Positions 6,086 through 6,252 of a stretch of 6,252 nt of DNA are shown here, one piece after another. A program made the translations under genes and the position numbers. Location: positions 1 to 6,252 of the forward strand of contig JAAZEI010000157.1 in assembly GCA_012512355.1 (NCBI GenBank). Direction: 5' to 3'. Each line of letters begins with the position of its first letter. The stretch's first letter is position 1. The stretch comes from Clostridiales bacterium. GTDB lineage: Bacteria > Bacillota > Clostridia > Christensenellales > Aristaeellaceae. The notes beneath the pieces were generated by a model, which was given only the letters and a program-made list of their open reading frames with translations, did not search any database and was not told the origin of the DNA.

Positions 6086-6168
6086 TGAAGATGTGCGGAT
6101 TGTTGATTTGAGATATTTTTTATGAAAACGGCTTGAATCATGCAATTTAAATCGCACTTTATCAAATA

Positions 6169-6200
6169 TTGTTTTATAGCCTGTTCAATTGTGGTATGAT
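6169..6200 (+). promoter_or_regulatory. Probable sigmaA-type promoter for the gene starting at 6234
   Basis: TATGAT at 6195-6200 is preceded by TG and one base (6192-6194), an extended -10 element. The best -35 candidate, TTGTTT at 6169-6174, is 20 bases away, longer than the preferred 17, so recognition would rest mainly on the extended -10. The location after the operon terminator and ahead of a good ribosome site fits a new transcription unit. Confidence 0.55.
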
Positions 6201-6233
6201 TATATTACAAACTAAGAGAAAGGAAGCACAACA

Positions 6234-6252
6234 ATGGAAAAAATTTTAGACA
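6234..6252 (+). CDS. Start of an unidentified gene, cut by the window edge
   Basis: ATG at 6234 begins Met-Glu-Lys-Ile-Leu-Asp and runs off the window. A strong ribosome site (AGAAAGGAAG, 6217-6226) lies seven to nine bases ahead, and a promoter-like sequence lies further upstream. It follows the operon terminator, so it is probably a separate unit. Six codons are too few to name a product. Confidence 0.65.

Noticed and set aside
6123..6136. Catabolite-response (cre) site ahead of the last gene
   Set aside because: TGAAAACGGCTTGA departs from the cre consensus at two fixed positions and has poor symmetry, so it is not strong enough to call.

Overview
The window looks like chromosomal DNA of a low-to-moderate GC Bacillota, most likely a clostridial lineage. 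The grounds are strong purine-rich Shine-Dalgarno sites ahead of nearly every gene, tight gene packing, a sigmaA-like extended -10 promoter, UGA used as an ordinary stop, and proteins of clostridial character. The genus cannot be fixed from the sequence alone. All genes lie on the + strand.

Bases 1-6085 are the 3' part of one peptide-transport operon of the Opp/Dpp type. In order it holds the C-terminal end of a family 5 substrate-binding protein (1-440), a 16-bp hairpin (455-500), permease B (519-1505), an oversized permease C (1521-3332), ATPase D (3339-4517), ATPase F (4498-5511), a small single-pass membrane protein (5493-5738), a small zinc-ribbon membrane protein with a GTG start (5777-6004), and a rho-independent terminator (6035-6085). 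Genes from B to the first small protein are separated by 6-15 bases or overlap by about 20, so they are probably translationally coupled. After the terminator comes a short intergenic region with a promoter-like sequence and the first six codons of another gene (6234 onward).

The binding protein would capture peptides outside the membrane and hand them to the OppB/OppC channel, and OppD/OppF would power import by ATP hydrolysis. The hairpin after the binding-protein gene, together with that gene's C-ending codon preference, suggests that the binding protein is made in excess over the membrane complex.

Most of this is a normal importer. The parts that are not are: a roughly 280-residue extracytoplasmic insertion in OppC that appears to be four degenerate repeats of about 54 residues; a charged extension of about 59 residues at the N-terminus of OppD; and two uncharacterised C-terminally anchored small membrane proteins, one with a CPHC/CPHC zinc ribbon, carried at the end of the operon. 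I see no CRISPR array, mobile element, tRNA, rRNA or phage gene.
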